Counted from the first letter of the stretch, positions 33,310 through 41,792 are shown. The stretch: 45,517 nt of DNA from Woeseiaceae bacterium (GCA_030066625.1 JASJBG010000014.1:1-45517); one strand, 5' to 3'. A program made the numbers and translations. Notes: a model not told the origin generated them from the sequence alone.

Positions 33310-34662
33310 TCAGTTCGATTTCTGATAGACGCGAACCCAGTCCACGATCATCTGCTGCGGGAACACGCTGTCGTCTATCGGGCCACCGGCCCTGCCCCAG
33401 GCACCACCGACAGCAATATTGAGAATCAGGTGGAACGGGTGGTCGAACGGCCACTCTTCCCAGTCCTTGCCTTCGTTGATGTAGGTGAAATACAGCACGT
33501 CGTCGACGTAGGCGTCGATTCGCTCCGGGGACCAGTCGAGCGCGTAGACATGGAACTGCTCGTCAACGCTGTCGAGCAGGATACGCCCCTTGCGCTGCTC
33601 CCAGGTCTGCCAGTAGTAGGCCTTCGTATGCACGGTGCCGTGCACGTGGTCCATCTGGTAGCCGACATGCTCCATGATGTCGATTTCGCCGGAATTTGGC
33701 CACGCGTCGCAGTCGGCATTGCCCTGCCAGTCCGTATCGCCGCCGCACTTCGTCGCGTAGGTGAACGGATCGCTGGGCAGCATCCACAGCGCGGGCCAGG
33801 TGCCCTGCCCGCGGGGCAGTTTCGCGCGAATTTCGAAGCGGCCGTACAGGAAATCGGCCTTGCCACTCGACTGTATTCGGCCCGAGGTGTACTTCGCCTC
33901 GTCGTAGTCCTCGACGTGCGCCTCGATCTCGAGCATCCCGTCACGCACGCGAACGTTCTTCTCTCGCGACGTGTAAGCCTGGTCCTCATCGTTTACCTTG
34001 CGGGCGGGCCACTCCTCGATGTTCCAGTTGTCCGGGTCCGGCGCGCCGTCCACGTCGAACTCGTCGCTCCAGACGAGCTTCCATTCATCGTTCCTCGGCA
34101 GCTCTGTCCGCACAACCACCGCGCTCAAAACTGGCTGACGCTTCGAGGCATCGAAATGGATGTTCAGTTCACCGTCCTCTACGCGGACACCCGGCGCCGT
34201 GACGGTCAGTGCGGACTTGATCTTGCCGTCGCGGAAGACCATCACGTCGATATCCTGCATGACGCGCTGATCCTCGGCGTAGACGTCGAAAAGGCGCTCC
34301 TTGCCGCCGATCTCGTCCGGCTCGGCGAAGTGCAGCGTGACGTCGTAGTCACCGTTCGGCAGCGGATGGGCAATCCGCACGTCGCCTTCGCGATAACTAC
34401 GGTAGAGGCCCTCGTCCTGCGCGCCCTTGACGGCATCGATCATTCCAGTCTCACCGCCGGTGACCGACTCCTCGGCCGCGTACGGCGTGCCGTCCGCACC
34501 GGCGAATGCACCGCCACCAACGTTGGTCGCCCAGACAAGGCCAAAGAGCTGGTCCGATGCGGTTGCCTCGACAGGCTCCGCCGGCGGTTTGCCGCAGCCA
34601 GTGACGAGTGCCGCGACAGCGACCCCCAGACCAATGTACTTCTTTGTGTTTGTTTGCTTCAT
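33310..34662 (-). CDS. GH16 beta-glucanase lipoprotein with malectin-like domain
   Basis: The 450-residue protein has a lipoprotein signal (A-A-L-V-T-G-C, Cys23), so it is probably held on the outer membrane. Residues about 40-185 form a malectin-like/DI carbohydrate-binding domain (Y-D-V-T-L-H-F-A-E and L-F-D-V-Y-A-E). The GH16 catalytic domain (about 190-448) has the retaining-enzyme signature with nucleophile Glu326, Asp328 and acid/base Glu331 (G-E-I-D-I-M-E-H). The form with a Met bulge is typical of laminarinase-type GH16. The product would cut beta-1,3-glucans outside the cell. It ends 16 bases from the convergent oxygenase gene, and lacI lies upstream on the same strand. Confidence 0.9.
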   Translation of the reverse strand: MKQTNTKKYIGLGVAVAALVTGCGKPPAEPVEATASDQLFGLVWATNVGGGAFAGADGTPYAAEESVTGGETGMIDAVKGAQDEGLYRSYREGDVRIAHPLPNGDYDVTLHFAEPDEIGGKERLFDVYAEDQRVMQDIDVMVFRDGKIKSALTVTAPGVRVEDGELNIHFDASKRQPVLSAVVVRTELPRNDEWKLVWSDEFDVDGAPDPDNWNIEEWPARKVNDEDQAYTSREKNVRVRDGMLEIEAHVEDYDEAKYTSGRIQSSGKADFLYGRFEIRAKLPRGQGTWPALWMLPSDPFTYATKCGGDTDWQGNADCDAWPNSGEIDIMEHVGYQMDHVHGTVHTKAYYWQTWEQRKGRILLDSVDEQFHVYALDWSPERIDAYVDDVLYFTYINEGKDWEEWPFDHPFHLILNIAVGGAWGRAGGPIDDSVFPQQMIVDWVRVYQKSN

Positions 34663-34689
34663 GTATCGGCCCGGGCTGTCGGCTTGTCG

Positions 34690-35733
34690 TTATCCGTTGA
34701 TGTCTCCGCGTGCGCGAACGTCCGCGGACCGACCGAACGGCGCTACCGCTGAAGTTCGCTCGACGAGTGTTGGCTTGAAGTGATGATCGACCGAATCAAT
34801 TCTCCGGTTGTAGACGTTCTTCAGGACCCAGCGGGCCGCCATGGCTCCCATGTCAGCCACGGGGTAGTTGACGGTCGATAGCTTCGGATGCAGATAGCGC
34901 GCGAGCGGTACGTTGTCGAAACCGACAATCGACAGGTCATCGGGTAGTACCAGGTCATGAGAACGTGCCGACGCCATCGCCCCTGCGGCCATTTCGTCAT
35001 TGGCACAGACGACAGCCGTAAACGGGATGTCGAGTGACAGCAGCGCATCCAGCGCGCGGCTGCCGCCTTCCTCGTGGTAGTCGCCCGTATAGCAGAGCCG
35101 TTCATCGAAGCGAATGCCGGCCTCTTCGAGGGCTCGCTTGTGGCCGACGAACCGATCCTCAGCATCGCGCCAGCCGGTCGGTCCGGAAACATAAGCGATG
35201 TCGCGATGTCCCTGGTCTACAAGGTAGCGCGTCGCCAGGTAGCCGCCGTGTTCGTTGTCGAGCGTGAAGCAGCGGTCCTTGAGGCCCTCTACCTCGCGGT
35301 TGATGATGACAAACGGCGTGGAATCGTTTTTCTGACTTAGCAGAAAATCGTCATCGAGTGACTCGATATGCAGGATCAGCGCATCGCAGCGGCGACCGAT
35401 CAGGAAACGAATGCCCTCGAGCTCCTTGTCCGGGTCCGTGTGTCCGGTGGCGAAGATCGTGAACTTGCCGGCTTCGCGCAGTTCGGCCTCGATGCCCTCG
35501 AGCATTGCCGCGAATACCGGTCCCGATACTTCCGGGACCAACACGCCGACGCAGTTCGATCGATTCGTTGCCAGCGACTGGGCGATGAAATTTGGCCGGT
35601 AGTTGAGCTCATCCATCGCGGCAAGAACCTTGGCGCGGGTCTTGTCGCTAACGCGCCCGCTGTCGTTCATCACCCTGGAGACAGTCGCCAGGGAGACGCC
35701 CGCGCGTTTCGAAACCTCGTAGATCGTTGCCAT
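34690..35733 (-). CDS. LacI family transcriptional regulator
   Basis: The 347-residue regulator starts at ATG 35733, giving the family N-terminus M-A-T-I-Y-E-V-S-K-R-A-G-V-S-L-A-T-V-S-R-V-M-N (HTH, about 2-25) and hinge helix (Y-R-P-N-F-I-A-Q-S-L-A). The rest is a periplasmic-binding-protein-like sugar domain with V-C-A-N-D-E-M-A-A-G-A and S-I-V-G-F-D-N-V-P-L. It most likely represses this glucan locus until an oligosaccharide or sugar binds. LacI-type sites lie in the 291-bp region shared with the TonB receptor gene, implying autoregulation. Confidence 0.92.
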   Translation of the reverse strand: MATIYEVSKRAGVSLATVSRVMNDSGRVSDKTRAKVLAAMDELNYRPNFIAQSLATNRSNCVGVLVPEVSGPVFAAMLEGIEAELREAGKFTIFATGHTDPDKELEGIRFLIGRRCDALILHIESLDDDFLLSQKNDSTPFVIINREVEGLKDRCFTLDNEHGGYLATRYLVDQGHRDIAYVSGPTGWRDAEDRFVGHKRALEEAGIRFDERLCYTGDYHEEGGSRALDALLSLDIPFTAVVCANDEMAAGAMASARSHDLVLPDDLSIVGFDNVPLARYLHPKLSTVNYPVADMGAMAARWVLKNVYNRRIDSVDHHFKPTLVERTSAVAPFGRSADVRARGDING

Positions 35734-35791
35734 GCCTGTTCTTCGCCGACTGCCTGCCCGCCATCGGGGCATCCGGGCCGTCGTTTGTTGG

Positions 35792-35805
35792 TGTAAGCGC
35801 TTTCA
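35792..35805. promoter_or_regulatory. LacI-type operator 1
   Basis: TGTAAGCGCTTTCA is a near-perfect palindrome around the central CG typical of LacI-family sites. It lies 58 bp upstream of the lacI start in the divergent region, suitable for autoregulation. The assignment to this regulator is an inference. Confidence 0.65.
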
Positions 35806-35923
35806 TTCTAGCCACGGACCCGTGGCAACGCAAAACGGCTGCACCCCGGCAGTGCAACGATCGATTCCACATGTAACTACAGCAAATAGTTGCCATGCGC
35901 CGCCAGTTGGGCCACTATTAGGT

Positions 35924-35943
35924 AAATGTAAGCGGTTACATTT
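35924..35943. promoter_or_regulatory. LacI-type operator 2 before TonB receptor gene
   Basis: AAATGTAA and TTACATTT are perfect 8-bp inverted arms around GCGG. The core TGTAAGCGGTTACA resembles operator 1. It lies about 80 bp before the receptor start, just after a weak -35/-10-like pair (TTGCCA 35890, TATTAG 35916), so binding could block transcription. A lone half-site (CCGCTTTCA) follows near 35962. Confidence 0.65.
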
Positions 35944-36002
35944 GTGCGGAACAAGGGCAAACCGCTTTCAGATGCCTGTTTCCGCACAAAAAAATCAGGT
36001 CC

Positions 36003-36017
36003 AAAAAAAAGGGGGGG
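36003..36017 (+). repeat. A8-G7 homopolymer tract at the TonB receptor ribosome binding site
   Basis: Eight A and then seven G stand seven bases before the receptor start codon; the G run overlaps the expected Shine-Dalgarno position. A second run of seven A is at 35988-35994. Such runs slip during replication, and here would change ribosome-binding-site strength or spacing. Confidence 0.6.
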
Positions 36018-36024
36018 ATCCCAA

Positions 36025-38895
36025 ATGAAACGCTACATAACGGGCGCGTCCGTGCGCCGTTCCTGGCCTGCCGTACTGGCACTGCCGCTCTTGTTCGGAG
36101 CGCAAGTCGGTCATGCGCAGACCACGGAAGCTGCTGTCATGGAGGAAGTCGTGGTCACCGGTATCCGGGGCTCGCTGCAGCGGTCGATGGACATCCGGCG
36201 CAATGAATCCGGTGTCGTCGATTCGATTACGGCACAAGACATCGGCAAGTTCCCGGACACAAACCTCGCCGAATCGCTACAGCGCATCACCGGCGTCTCG
36301 ATCGACCGGCAGAAAAACGAGGGCAACCAGATCACGGTGCGTGGTCTCGGCCCGAGCTTCAACATGGTTACGCTCAACGGCCGGCAGATGCCCGTTGCAT
36401 CTTCGCCGGAGCAGGAGAGCATTGCATCGGCGACCCAGAGCCGCGCCTTCAACTTCGCGGAGATCGCGTCGGAATCGGTCACGGGCGTCAACGTTTACAA
36501 GACGGCTCGTCCGGACGTGCCCTCGGGCGGTATCGGCGCGACCGTCGATATCCGCACCGCTCGCCCGTTCGATTACGACGAGATGACCATCTTCGCGAAC
36601 GCATTCGCGGTGCACGACTCCTCGGTCAGGGTTGGCGATGACGTGACCCCTGAATTCGGCGGCCTGTTCTCAACACAGTTTGCTGACGGCCAGTTCGGCG
36701 TACTCGCCAACTTCTCCTATGCGAACCGCCAGTTCAGCGAACCGTCAGTGCATACGGACGGCTGGGCCAGGGATAACCCCGGCGAGGCGACGTTTACAAA
36801 CTGGTGCGAAAACTCGATGGCCGAGTGTGCCGGCATACCCTACATCTATCGCCCGATTACGCAGATCTCGGAAATCCAGCACGCGGAACGTACGCGAACC
36901 AACGCGCAGTTTGTCGCCCAGTGGGCGCCTTCGGATACGGTGACGGTGACGGCGGACTACGTGCTGTCCCGGTTCCGGCTCGATGCGGACCGCTTCCAGA
37001 CCGGCCTGTTCGGTGTCGTATCACCCGGCGTGTTCAACCTGCAGCTGTCGGACACCTATACGGTCCAGTCCGCACTGCGCACGAACGCGGCGGCAGACTC
37101 CATCGTCTACGCAAACCGGCAGGAGATCGAAAACGATGCCTACGGTCTCAATATCGACTGGGCGTTGAACGATACCGTGAACGTCGAGTTTGACATTCAG
37201 ACGTCCCAGGCTGTCAGTCAACCGGGTAATGAGATCAACGACAACACGCAGATCCTGCAGGGCGCGCTCGGCGTCGACTTTGGCCTCAGCTACCGCCCGG
37301 ACGGTGTCGACATCACGGTCGATGATTCCAGTGGCTGCCCGACCCCCGGCCTGCCGTGCGCGTTTCGCGGTGAAGACCAGTTCGGCGGCGGCACGCCGCG
37401 GCCGAACGTCAATGGCTTCCTGAGCCCGAACGGCTTCTCGCCACTCGGCTCCGTCATCCGAATCATCTCGATAGACAACGAGATCGATCAGGCCAGGCTG
37501 GAGCTGGACTGGAACTTCGACGACGTCGTCCTGACCACGGGTATCAACTACATCGACTACCAGGTCGCGACAAACGCAGTTAGCAGTGGCTTCGTATTCC
37601 AGAATCTCGATGACTGTGACGGCTGCGCCGACCTGATCGTGGAGACCCCGACGGAAGCACCGAGCGGCTTCCAGACGACGGTGCAGTTCCCGATCAACCA
37701 GCTGCTCGAGCAGACCTTCCCGATCCAGATCGCTGACATCGTGGCCGCGAATCCGCCAACCTTCTTCGGCGCTTCGGAGGAGACGATTGCGGTCTACTTC
37801 AATCTCGCGACCGATTTCGAGCTCGGCAGCATACCGGGCAGGCTCAACGCCGGCTTCCGCTGGGAGACGACGGACGTAACCGGATCGGCGTTCCAGACCT
37901 TCCCCGAGTCCCTGACGATCTTCACGATCACAGAGGGTACGGTGAACTTCCCGCCGGGTGCTGAACCGGTGCCGTTCTCGATCGATGCCGACTACGAGGT
38001 GTTCCTGCCGGCGCTCGATTTCTCGCTCGAGCCCACCGAGAACATCGTGACTCGTTTGTCCTACGGCAGGACGCTGGCCCGTCCGGACCTGAATGCACTG
38101 CGACCGATCACGACCGTCAGCGACTACCGGCCCGGCATTGCGACCGCGAACAGCGGCAACCCGGCTATCCGGCCGTACCTCGCGGACAACATCGACCTGG
38201 CCGTCGAGTACTACTACGGCGATGCCAGTTTCGCGACGCTGACCTTCTTCTACAAGCAGGTCGACGACTACATCACGAACGAAGTCGTCCAGGACGTCAT
38301 CCTCGACGTGAACGGTAACCCGCTGCGTAACCCCGAAGCCCGCTTCGATGGAACGGTCGTTCCAAACGTTCCGGTAACGAGCGAGCCGGGTGACCCGATC
38401 GCGATCTTCGACGTGACGCGGCCGTTGAACTCTGCCGAGCGCGGCATCGATGGATGGGAGCTCGCGGTTCAGCACCTGTTTGGCGACTCCGGCTTCGGCA
38501 TCCAGGCCAACTACACGGTCGTGTCCAGCGACGCGGAGTACGACCCGTCGAACTTCAACCAGCAGGCAATCCTGATTGGCTTGAGCGACTCGTGGAACCT
38601 CGTCCCGTTCTTCGAGAACGAGTATTTCTCCGTGCGTGTTGCTGCCAACTGGCGTGATGAGTTCCTGTTCGCGGAAAACCAGCTTCGTGTAACCAACGAG
38701 CCCGTGTACTTCGACGAGTACCTGCAGATCGACCTCAGTGCCTCGTGGAACATTACGGACAACCTGACGCTGGCCTTCGACGCGTTGAACCTGACGGGCG
38801 AGGACCAGCTACAGCGCGGTCGCTATGTGGAACAGTTCCTGCTCGAGAACGACCAGGACCCACGCTACGCGATCGGGATTCGCGCGCGGTTCTGA
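36025..38895 (+). CDS. TonB-dependent receptor (Xanthomonas-Caulobacter type)
   Basis: The 956-residue outer-membrane receptor has a signal peptide of about 31 residues ending V-G-H-A and a short E-E-V-V-V-T-G segment (TonB-box region). Its plug domain (about 45-170) carries the typical I-R-G-S-L-Q-R-S-M-D-I-R-R-N and D-I-G-K-F-P-D-T-N-L-A-E-S-L-Q-R-I-T-G-V-S. A 22-strand barrel follows, ending in R-A-R-F with the aromatic terminal residue needed for assembly. This subtype (TIGR01782-like) imports oligosaccharides. Its place between lacI and two GH16 genes points to beta-glucan fragments. No SusD partner is present, as expected outside Bacteroidota. Start ATG 36025. Confidence 0.93.
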   Translation: MKRYITGASVRRSWPAVLALPLLFGAQVGHAQTTEAAVMEEVVVTGIRGSLQRSMDIRRNESGVVDSITAQDIGKFPDTNLAESLQRITGVSIDRQKNEGNQITVRGLGPSFNMVTLNGRQMPVASSPEQESIASATQSRAFNFAEIASESVTGVNVYKTARPDVPSGGIGATVDIRTARPFDYDEMTIFANAFAVHDSSVRVGDDVTPEFGGLFSTQFADGQFGVLANFSYANRQFSEPSVHTDGWARDNPGEATFTNWCENSMAECAGIPYIYRPITQISEIQHAERTRTNAQFVAQWAPSDTVTVTADYVLSRFRLDADRFQTGLFGVVSPGVFNLQLSDTYTVQSALRTNAAADSIVYANRQEIENDAYGLNIDWALNDTVNVEFDIQTSQAVSQPGNEINDNTQILQGALGVDFGLSYRPDGVDITVDDSSGCPTPGLPCAFRGEDQFGGGTPRPNVNGFLSPNGFSPLGSVIRIISIDNEIDQARLELDWNFDDVVLTTGINYIDYQVATNAVSSGFVFQNLDDCDGCADLIVETPTEAPSGFQTTVQFPINQLLEQTFPIQIADIVAANPPTFFGASEETIAVYFNLATDFELGSIPGRLNAGFRWETTDVTGSAFQTFPESLTIFTITEGTVNFPPGAEPVPFSIDADYEVFLPALDFSLEPTENIVTRLSYGRTLARPDLNALRPITTVSDYRPGIATANSGNPAIRPYLADNIDLAVEYYYGDASFATLTFFYKQVDDYITNEVVQDVILDVNGNPLRNPEARFDGTVVPNVPVTSEPGDPIAIFDVTRPLNSAERGIDGWELAVQHLFGDSGFGIQANYTVVSSDAEYDPSNFNQQAILIGLSDSWNLVPFFENEYFSVRVAANWRDEFLFAENQLRVTNEPVYFDEYLQIDLSASWNITDNLTLAFDALNLTGEDQLQRGRYVEQFLLENDQDPRYAIGIRARF

Positions 38896-38920
38896 TTCAC
38901 TACAGTAGTACCCCCCCACG

Positions 38921-38952
38921 GCGGCGACCGCTCTGCGGTCGCCGCTTTTTTT
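38921..38952 (+). terminator. strong Rho-independent terminator
   Basis: GCGGCGACCGC and GCGGTCGCCGC form a perfect 11-bp stem with a TCT loop (38921-38945), then seven T (38946-38952). It ends the receptor transcript, so the receptor gene is monocistronic. Confidence 0.95.
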
Positions 38953-39005
38953 GCACCCGCTTCAACGCGCGGGCTGGGGGGTATCAGGAAGCTACGCGGA
39001 AGCGC

Positions 39006-40028
39006 CTACTCGCCCGAGTAGACCCTGACGTAGTCGACTTCCATCGTTACCGGAAATGCCGTAGACCCGCTGGGCGGCCCCGGAAAATTGCCGCCAACGG
39101 CGACGTTCAGAAGAATGTAAAACGGCCGGTCGAATGGCGCCGGATACGGCGCGGCCGTCGTCGACCAGGAAGTCTGTGTCGAGTACAGAATGTCGTCAAC
39201 GTACCAGCGCATTTCCGATTCGTCCCACTCGAGCGCGTACTCGTGAAAGCCCGCCGTGACGTCAGTCGCGACGTCATAGTGATTGCCGGACATCTGGTTG
39301 TTGGGCCAGGTGGCGCCGTAGTGAATGGTCCCGTAGACGCGGTTGCCGCCTGATGCGTTCGGATTCACCGACTCCACAACGTCGATCTCGCCCGACGCCG
39401 CCCAGGTGCCGTAATTCGAATCCTGCGGGAGCAGCCAGAACGCGGGCCACATTCCCTGGCCTTCGGGAAAACGAATGCTCGCCTCGATACGCCCGTAACG
39501 GAACGCGAATCGGTCGCGGGTGTTGATACGGGCGGACGTATAGCCGTAACCGTTACTGCTCTCCGATTTCGCCGTAATAACCAGGCGACCGTTGTCGAGC
39601 TGGGCGTTATCAGGCAGGTACCACTGCAATTCGTTGTTGCCCCAGCCAGGAATACCGTACTGGGAGCCGTCGCCGGTTTCGAAGAACCAGGTTTCCGGGT
39701 CCAGCCGCGCGCCATCGAACTCGTCACTCCAGACGAGAACCAGTGTGTCCCCCGGTTCGACGGGCGAATTATCCGCAACCGTCAGCGTTGGATTGGGGAT
39801 GTTCACATTGCCGGTTGATGGAGGCGGCGGCGGTGGAGGCGGTGGTGGTGGTGGTGGTGGTGGTGGCGGCGGCGGTGTTGGTGGCGAATTGGAACTGATC
39901 GGCACGCTGATCTCGCCAGTTCCCCCACCGCCACAGGCGGATAGCAGCGGCAGCACGATCGCAATAAAGGCCGCGATCGGTGCGACCTTCTTGCCATTTC
40001 GGCTTCGCATGAGTTGAGTTCCCTTCAT
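39006..40028 (-). CDS. GH16 beta-glucanase lipoprotein with poly-proline linker
   Basis: The 340-residue protein carries a lipoprotein signal (V-L-P-L-L-S-A-C, Cys32), then a linker with 19 consecutive prolines, and one GH16 domain (about 90-340). The catalytic motif is G-E214-I-D216-V-V-E219, the bulged form found in laminarinases and related beta-1,3-glucanases. W-G-N-N-E-L-Q-W-Y and W-P-A-F-W-L-L-P are family motifs. The rigid linker probably holds the enzyme away from the cell surface. ATG 40028 has AAGGAA at a good distance; ATG 40010 is also possible. The gene is convergent with the receptor gene and has its own promoter region. Confidence 0.92.
   Translation of the reverse strand: MKGTQLMRSRNGKKVAPIAAFIAIVLPLLSACGGGGTGEISVPISSNSPPTPPPPPPPPPPPPPPPPPPPSTGNVNIPNPTLTVADNSPVEPGDTLVLVWSDEFDGARLDPETWFFETGDGSQYGIPGWGNNELQWYLPDNAQLDNGRLVITAKSESSNGYGYTSARINTRDRFAFRYGRIEASIRFPEGQGMWPAFWLLPQDSNYGTWAASGEIDVVESVNPNASGGNRVYGTIHYGATWPNNQMSGNHYDVATDVTAGFHEYALEWDESEMRWYVDDILYSTQTSWSTTAAPYPAPFDRPFYILLNVAVGGNFPGPPSGSTAFPVTMEVDYVRVYSGE
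39819..39875 (-). repeat. NGG trinucleotide repeat coding for 19 prolines
   Basis: Nineteen successive triplets of the form NGG on the plus strand (CCN on the coding strand) include a pure run of eight TGG at 39843-39866. It is in frame in the GH16 gene, so unit loss or gain would change linker length without a frameshift. Confidence 0.85.
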
Positions 40029-40091
40029 CGTCCGTGTTTCCTTCGTCAGCCGCGCACGATTGCCCGCGCGTGATTTGCTGGTCGTTTTGGC

Positions 40092-40109
40092 GCCCTCGAT
40101 TTCGAGGGC
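40092..40109. repeat. inverted repeat upstream of second GH16 gene
   Basis: GCCCTCGA and TCGAGGGC are perfect 8-bp arms around TT, 64 bp upstream of the GH16 start, in the 211-bp divergent region. It differs from the LacI-type sites, so it may be a hairpin or the site of another regulator. Confidence 0.35.
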
Positions 40110-40239
40110 CGTAGATCATGAATGCGACGACCGGTAAATTGCAACTGCGGCCATGTGCCCAGGGAAAGCTGGGGGCCTCGTTACATGCCGGGATGGCGCC
40201 GAGCAGACAGGCCCGGAACAGAAAGGCTATGATAGCGGG

Positions 40240-40761
40240 ATGATGAGTGTTCGTAATCTTGCGCTGGTCTTGACGATCTTCCTGCTATCGCCCCTTGGCG
40301 AGGCAGCGGCACAGTCCCCCGATGCGGCTGCCGAACGGTCGCGGCTCGGCGACGCCCGGATCCGTGCCGAAGCCGAGCGCCAGGAGCAGGAAGAGCTCGC
40401 ACGCCAGCAGCAACTGGCCGCGGCCGAGGCCCGGGCACCAAGCCTGGCCGAACCCTCAACAGCGCCGACCCCGACCAACGTCACGGCGGCCCCCGTCGCG
40501 ATGACACCCGCGCCGACGCCTGACACGGCCGTACCTGCGGTTGGTACGGCAACGGTTGCTACGTCAACGGCAACAGCGCCACCTGCAACCGCCGCGCCCT
40601 CTCCTGCGACGCCTGAACCCGCGCCGGCGGCCGGACAGGGAACGGGAGACATCTCGCAGGCACTCGAACAGCTCCGTGAACTCGGTGAACTGCGGGATGC
40701 CGGCTACGTAACCGACGAGGAGTTCGAACAGATCAAGGAGCGGATACTCTCCGGCTTCTGA
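40240..40761 (+). CDS. exported SHOCT domain protein
   Basis: The 173-residue protein has a signal peptide (L-A-L-V-L-T-I-F-L-L-S-P-L-G-E-A-A-A), a charged Glu/Arg/Gln helix (about 28-65), a low-complexity Ala/Pro/Thr linker (about 70-130) and a C-terminal SHOCT module (L-R-E-L-G-E-L-R-D-A-G-Y-V-T-D-E-E-F-E-Q-I-K-E-R-I-L). SHOCT is a short helical oligomerisation motif. Two ATG codons in a row (40240, 40243) make the first residue uncertain. The gene sits inside the glucan locus, but nothing in it points to sugars; it may be a bystander or an envelope organiser. Confidence 0.75.
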   Translation: MMSVRNLALVLTIFLLSPLGEAAAQSPDAAAERSRLGDARIRAEAERQEQEELARQQQLAAAEARAPSLAEPSTAPTPTNVTAAPVAMTPAPTPDTAVPAVGTATVATSTATAPPATAAPSPATPEPAPAAGQGTGDISQALEQLRELGELRDAGYVTDEEFEQIKERILSGF

Positions 40762-40852
40762 CCTCGTCCCCGGCCGCCGCCAACAGGAACCGATCGCCTT
40801 CTGAGACCACGTTGGCGGACCCCGAAACCCGCCTCGAACGGCTGCACTAAAG

Positions 40853-40881
40853 TTGCGCATGACAGCGCTGTCAGCTAGGAT
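40853..40881 (+). promoter_or_regulatory. candidate promoter of the CBM9-phosphorylase operon
   Basis: TTGCGC (40853-40858) and TAGGAT (40876-40881) are 17 bp apart, about 150 bp upstream of the CBM9-like gene. The matches are modest, which suits a regulated promoter. The spacer is almost wholly filled by a perfect palindrome. Confidence 0.4.
40860..40873. promoter_or_regulatory. perfect 14-bp palindromic operator
   Basis: TGACAGCGCTGTCA is a perfect palindrome with the central GCGC common in LacI-family sites. It occupies the spacer of the candidate promoter, where a bound repressor would exclude RNA polymerase. Its arms (TGACA) differ from those of the two sites by lacI (TGTAA), so a second regulator may bind here. 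Confidence 0.65.
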
Positions 40882-41030
40882 TACAGGTTCGGTCGTCGTC
40901 CTGGGGAGGACGCGGCCATTTCAAGTTAAGTATCTGTTTTTTAAGCAATCAGCGCCGCGCTATGGCGCCAAGTAGAACGATGATGAACAGGTATATTGCA
41001 CGGCGAGAGGGTGCCGTGCGGAGATCCAAT

Positions 41031-41792
41031 GTGTTCCGCAGAATAAGCGTTGCCTGGCTCCTGCTGGCAACTTTTGGCACGGCCGCTGCCGAGGCGACTC
41101 ACGTGGAAGGACGGACCGAGTACCGTGCTCCGCGCGCGGCTGAAGCGCCGGTCGTCGACGGCGTCGCCGACGATGCGATTTGGCGCGAGGCCCGCTGGCA
41201 GAAACTCGAGCATACGTGGCTTGGACCCGAGTACACGGCGGAAGATTTCCAGGGACGCTACAAGGTCGTCTGGACGCCCGAGCGTATTTATATCCTCGCC
41301 GAGATCGTCGACGACGTATTGATCGACACTCACCGTGATCCGCTGCTTCAGTACTGGGACGACGACTGCCTCGAGATATTCATCGACGAGGATCACTCCG
41401 GCGGCGAGCACCAGTACAACCACAACGCGTTTGCCTATCACATATCGCTCGACAACCAGGCGACCGACATGGGTACGGACGAGAAGCCGCACAACTATTC
41501 GCACCATGTCGAAGGCGATTGGAAGCAGCAGGGCGAAAAGCTCGTCTGGGAAATCGCAATCGACATCTACGATGACAGCTACGCGGACGATTCCGACGAC
41601 AACCAGCCCCTGACGCTTGCACCGGGCAAGGTCATGGGCCTGATGGTTGCGTACTGTGACAATGACGGCAGCGAGATGCGCGAGAACTTTGTCGGCTCGG
41701 AATCCGTACCATACGGTCCCAAGGACCGAGGCTGGATCGACGCCGGCCTGTTCGGCACGCTCGTGTTGGATGCAACGGAGACTGACTCTTGA
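41031..41792 (+). CDS. exported CBM9-like carbohydrate-binding protein
   Basis: I prefer GTG 41031, which has GGAG seven bases upstream and directly starts a good signal peptide (F-R-R-I-S-V-A-W-L-L-L-A-T-F-G-T-A-A-A); ATG 40962 would place 23 residues before it. The 253-residue product is a single CBM9-like domain: A-P-V-V-D-G-V-A-D-D-A-I-W near the start, V-V-W-T-P-E-R-I-Y-I-L-A-E-I-V-D-D and D-D-D-C-L-E-I-F-I-D, then the C-terminal V-A-Y-C-D-N-D. Such domains bind sugar chain ends, and no catalytic motif is apparent. The stop overlaps the phosphorylase-like gene by four bases, so the two are translationally coupled. Confidence 0.85.
   Translation: MFRRISVAWLLLATFGTAAAEATHVEGRTEYRAPRAAEAPVVDGVADDAIWREARWQKLEHTWLGPEYTAEDFQGRYKVVWTPERIYILAEIVDDVLIDTHRDPLLQYWDDDCLEIFIDEDHSGGEHQYNHNAFAYHISLDNQATDMGTDEKPHNYSHHVEGDWKQQGEKLVWEIAIDIYDDSYADDSDDNQPLTLAPGKVMGLMVAYCDNDGSEMRENFVGSESVPYGPKDRGWIDAGLFGTLVLDATETDS

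Noticed and set aside
33295-34752. Plus-strand open frame of 485 codons opposite the first GH16 gene
   Set aside because: The GH16 and lipoprotein motifs on the minus strand are unmistakable; the plus-strand product resembles nothing.
37021-38475. Minus-strand open frame of 484 codons opposite the TonB receptor
   Set aside because: Shadow of the receptor gene caused by GC-rich codon usage.
38921-38945. GC-rich palindrome as an operator for the second GH16 gene
   Set aside because: It is followed by seven T directly after the receptor stop and lies at the 3' end of both convergent genes, so it is a terminator.
39819-39875. Short-unit repeat as a CRISPR or mobile-element end
   Set aside because: It is an in-frame trinucleotide run encoding proline inside a GH16 gene, without spacers or flanking repeats.
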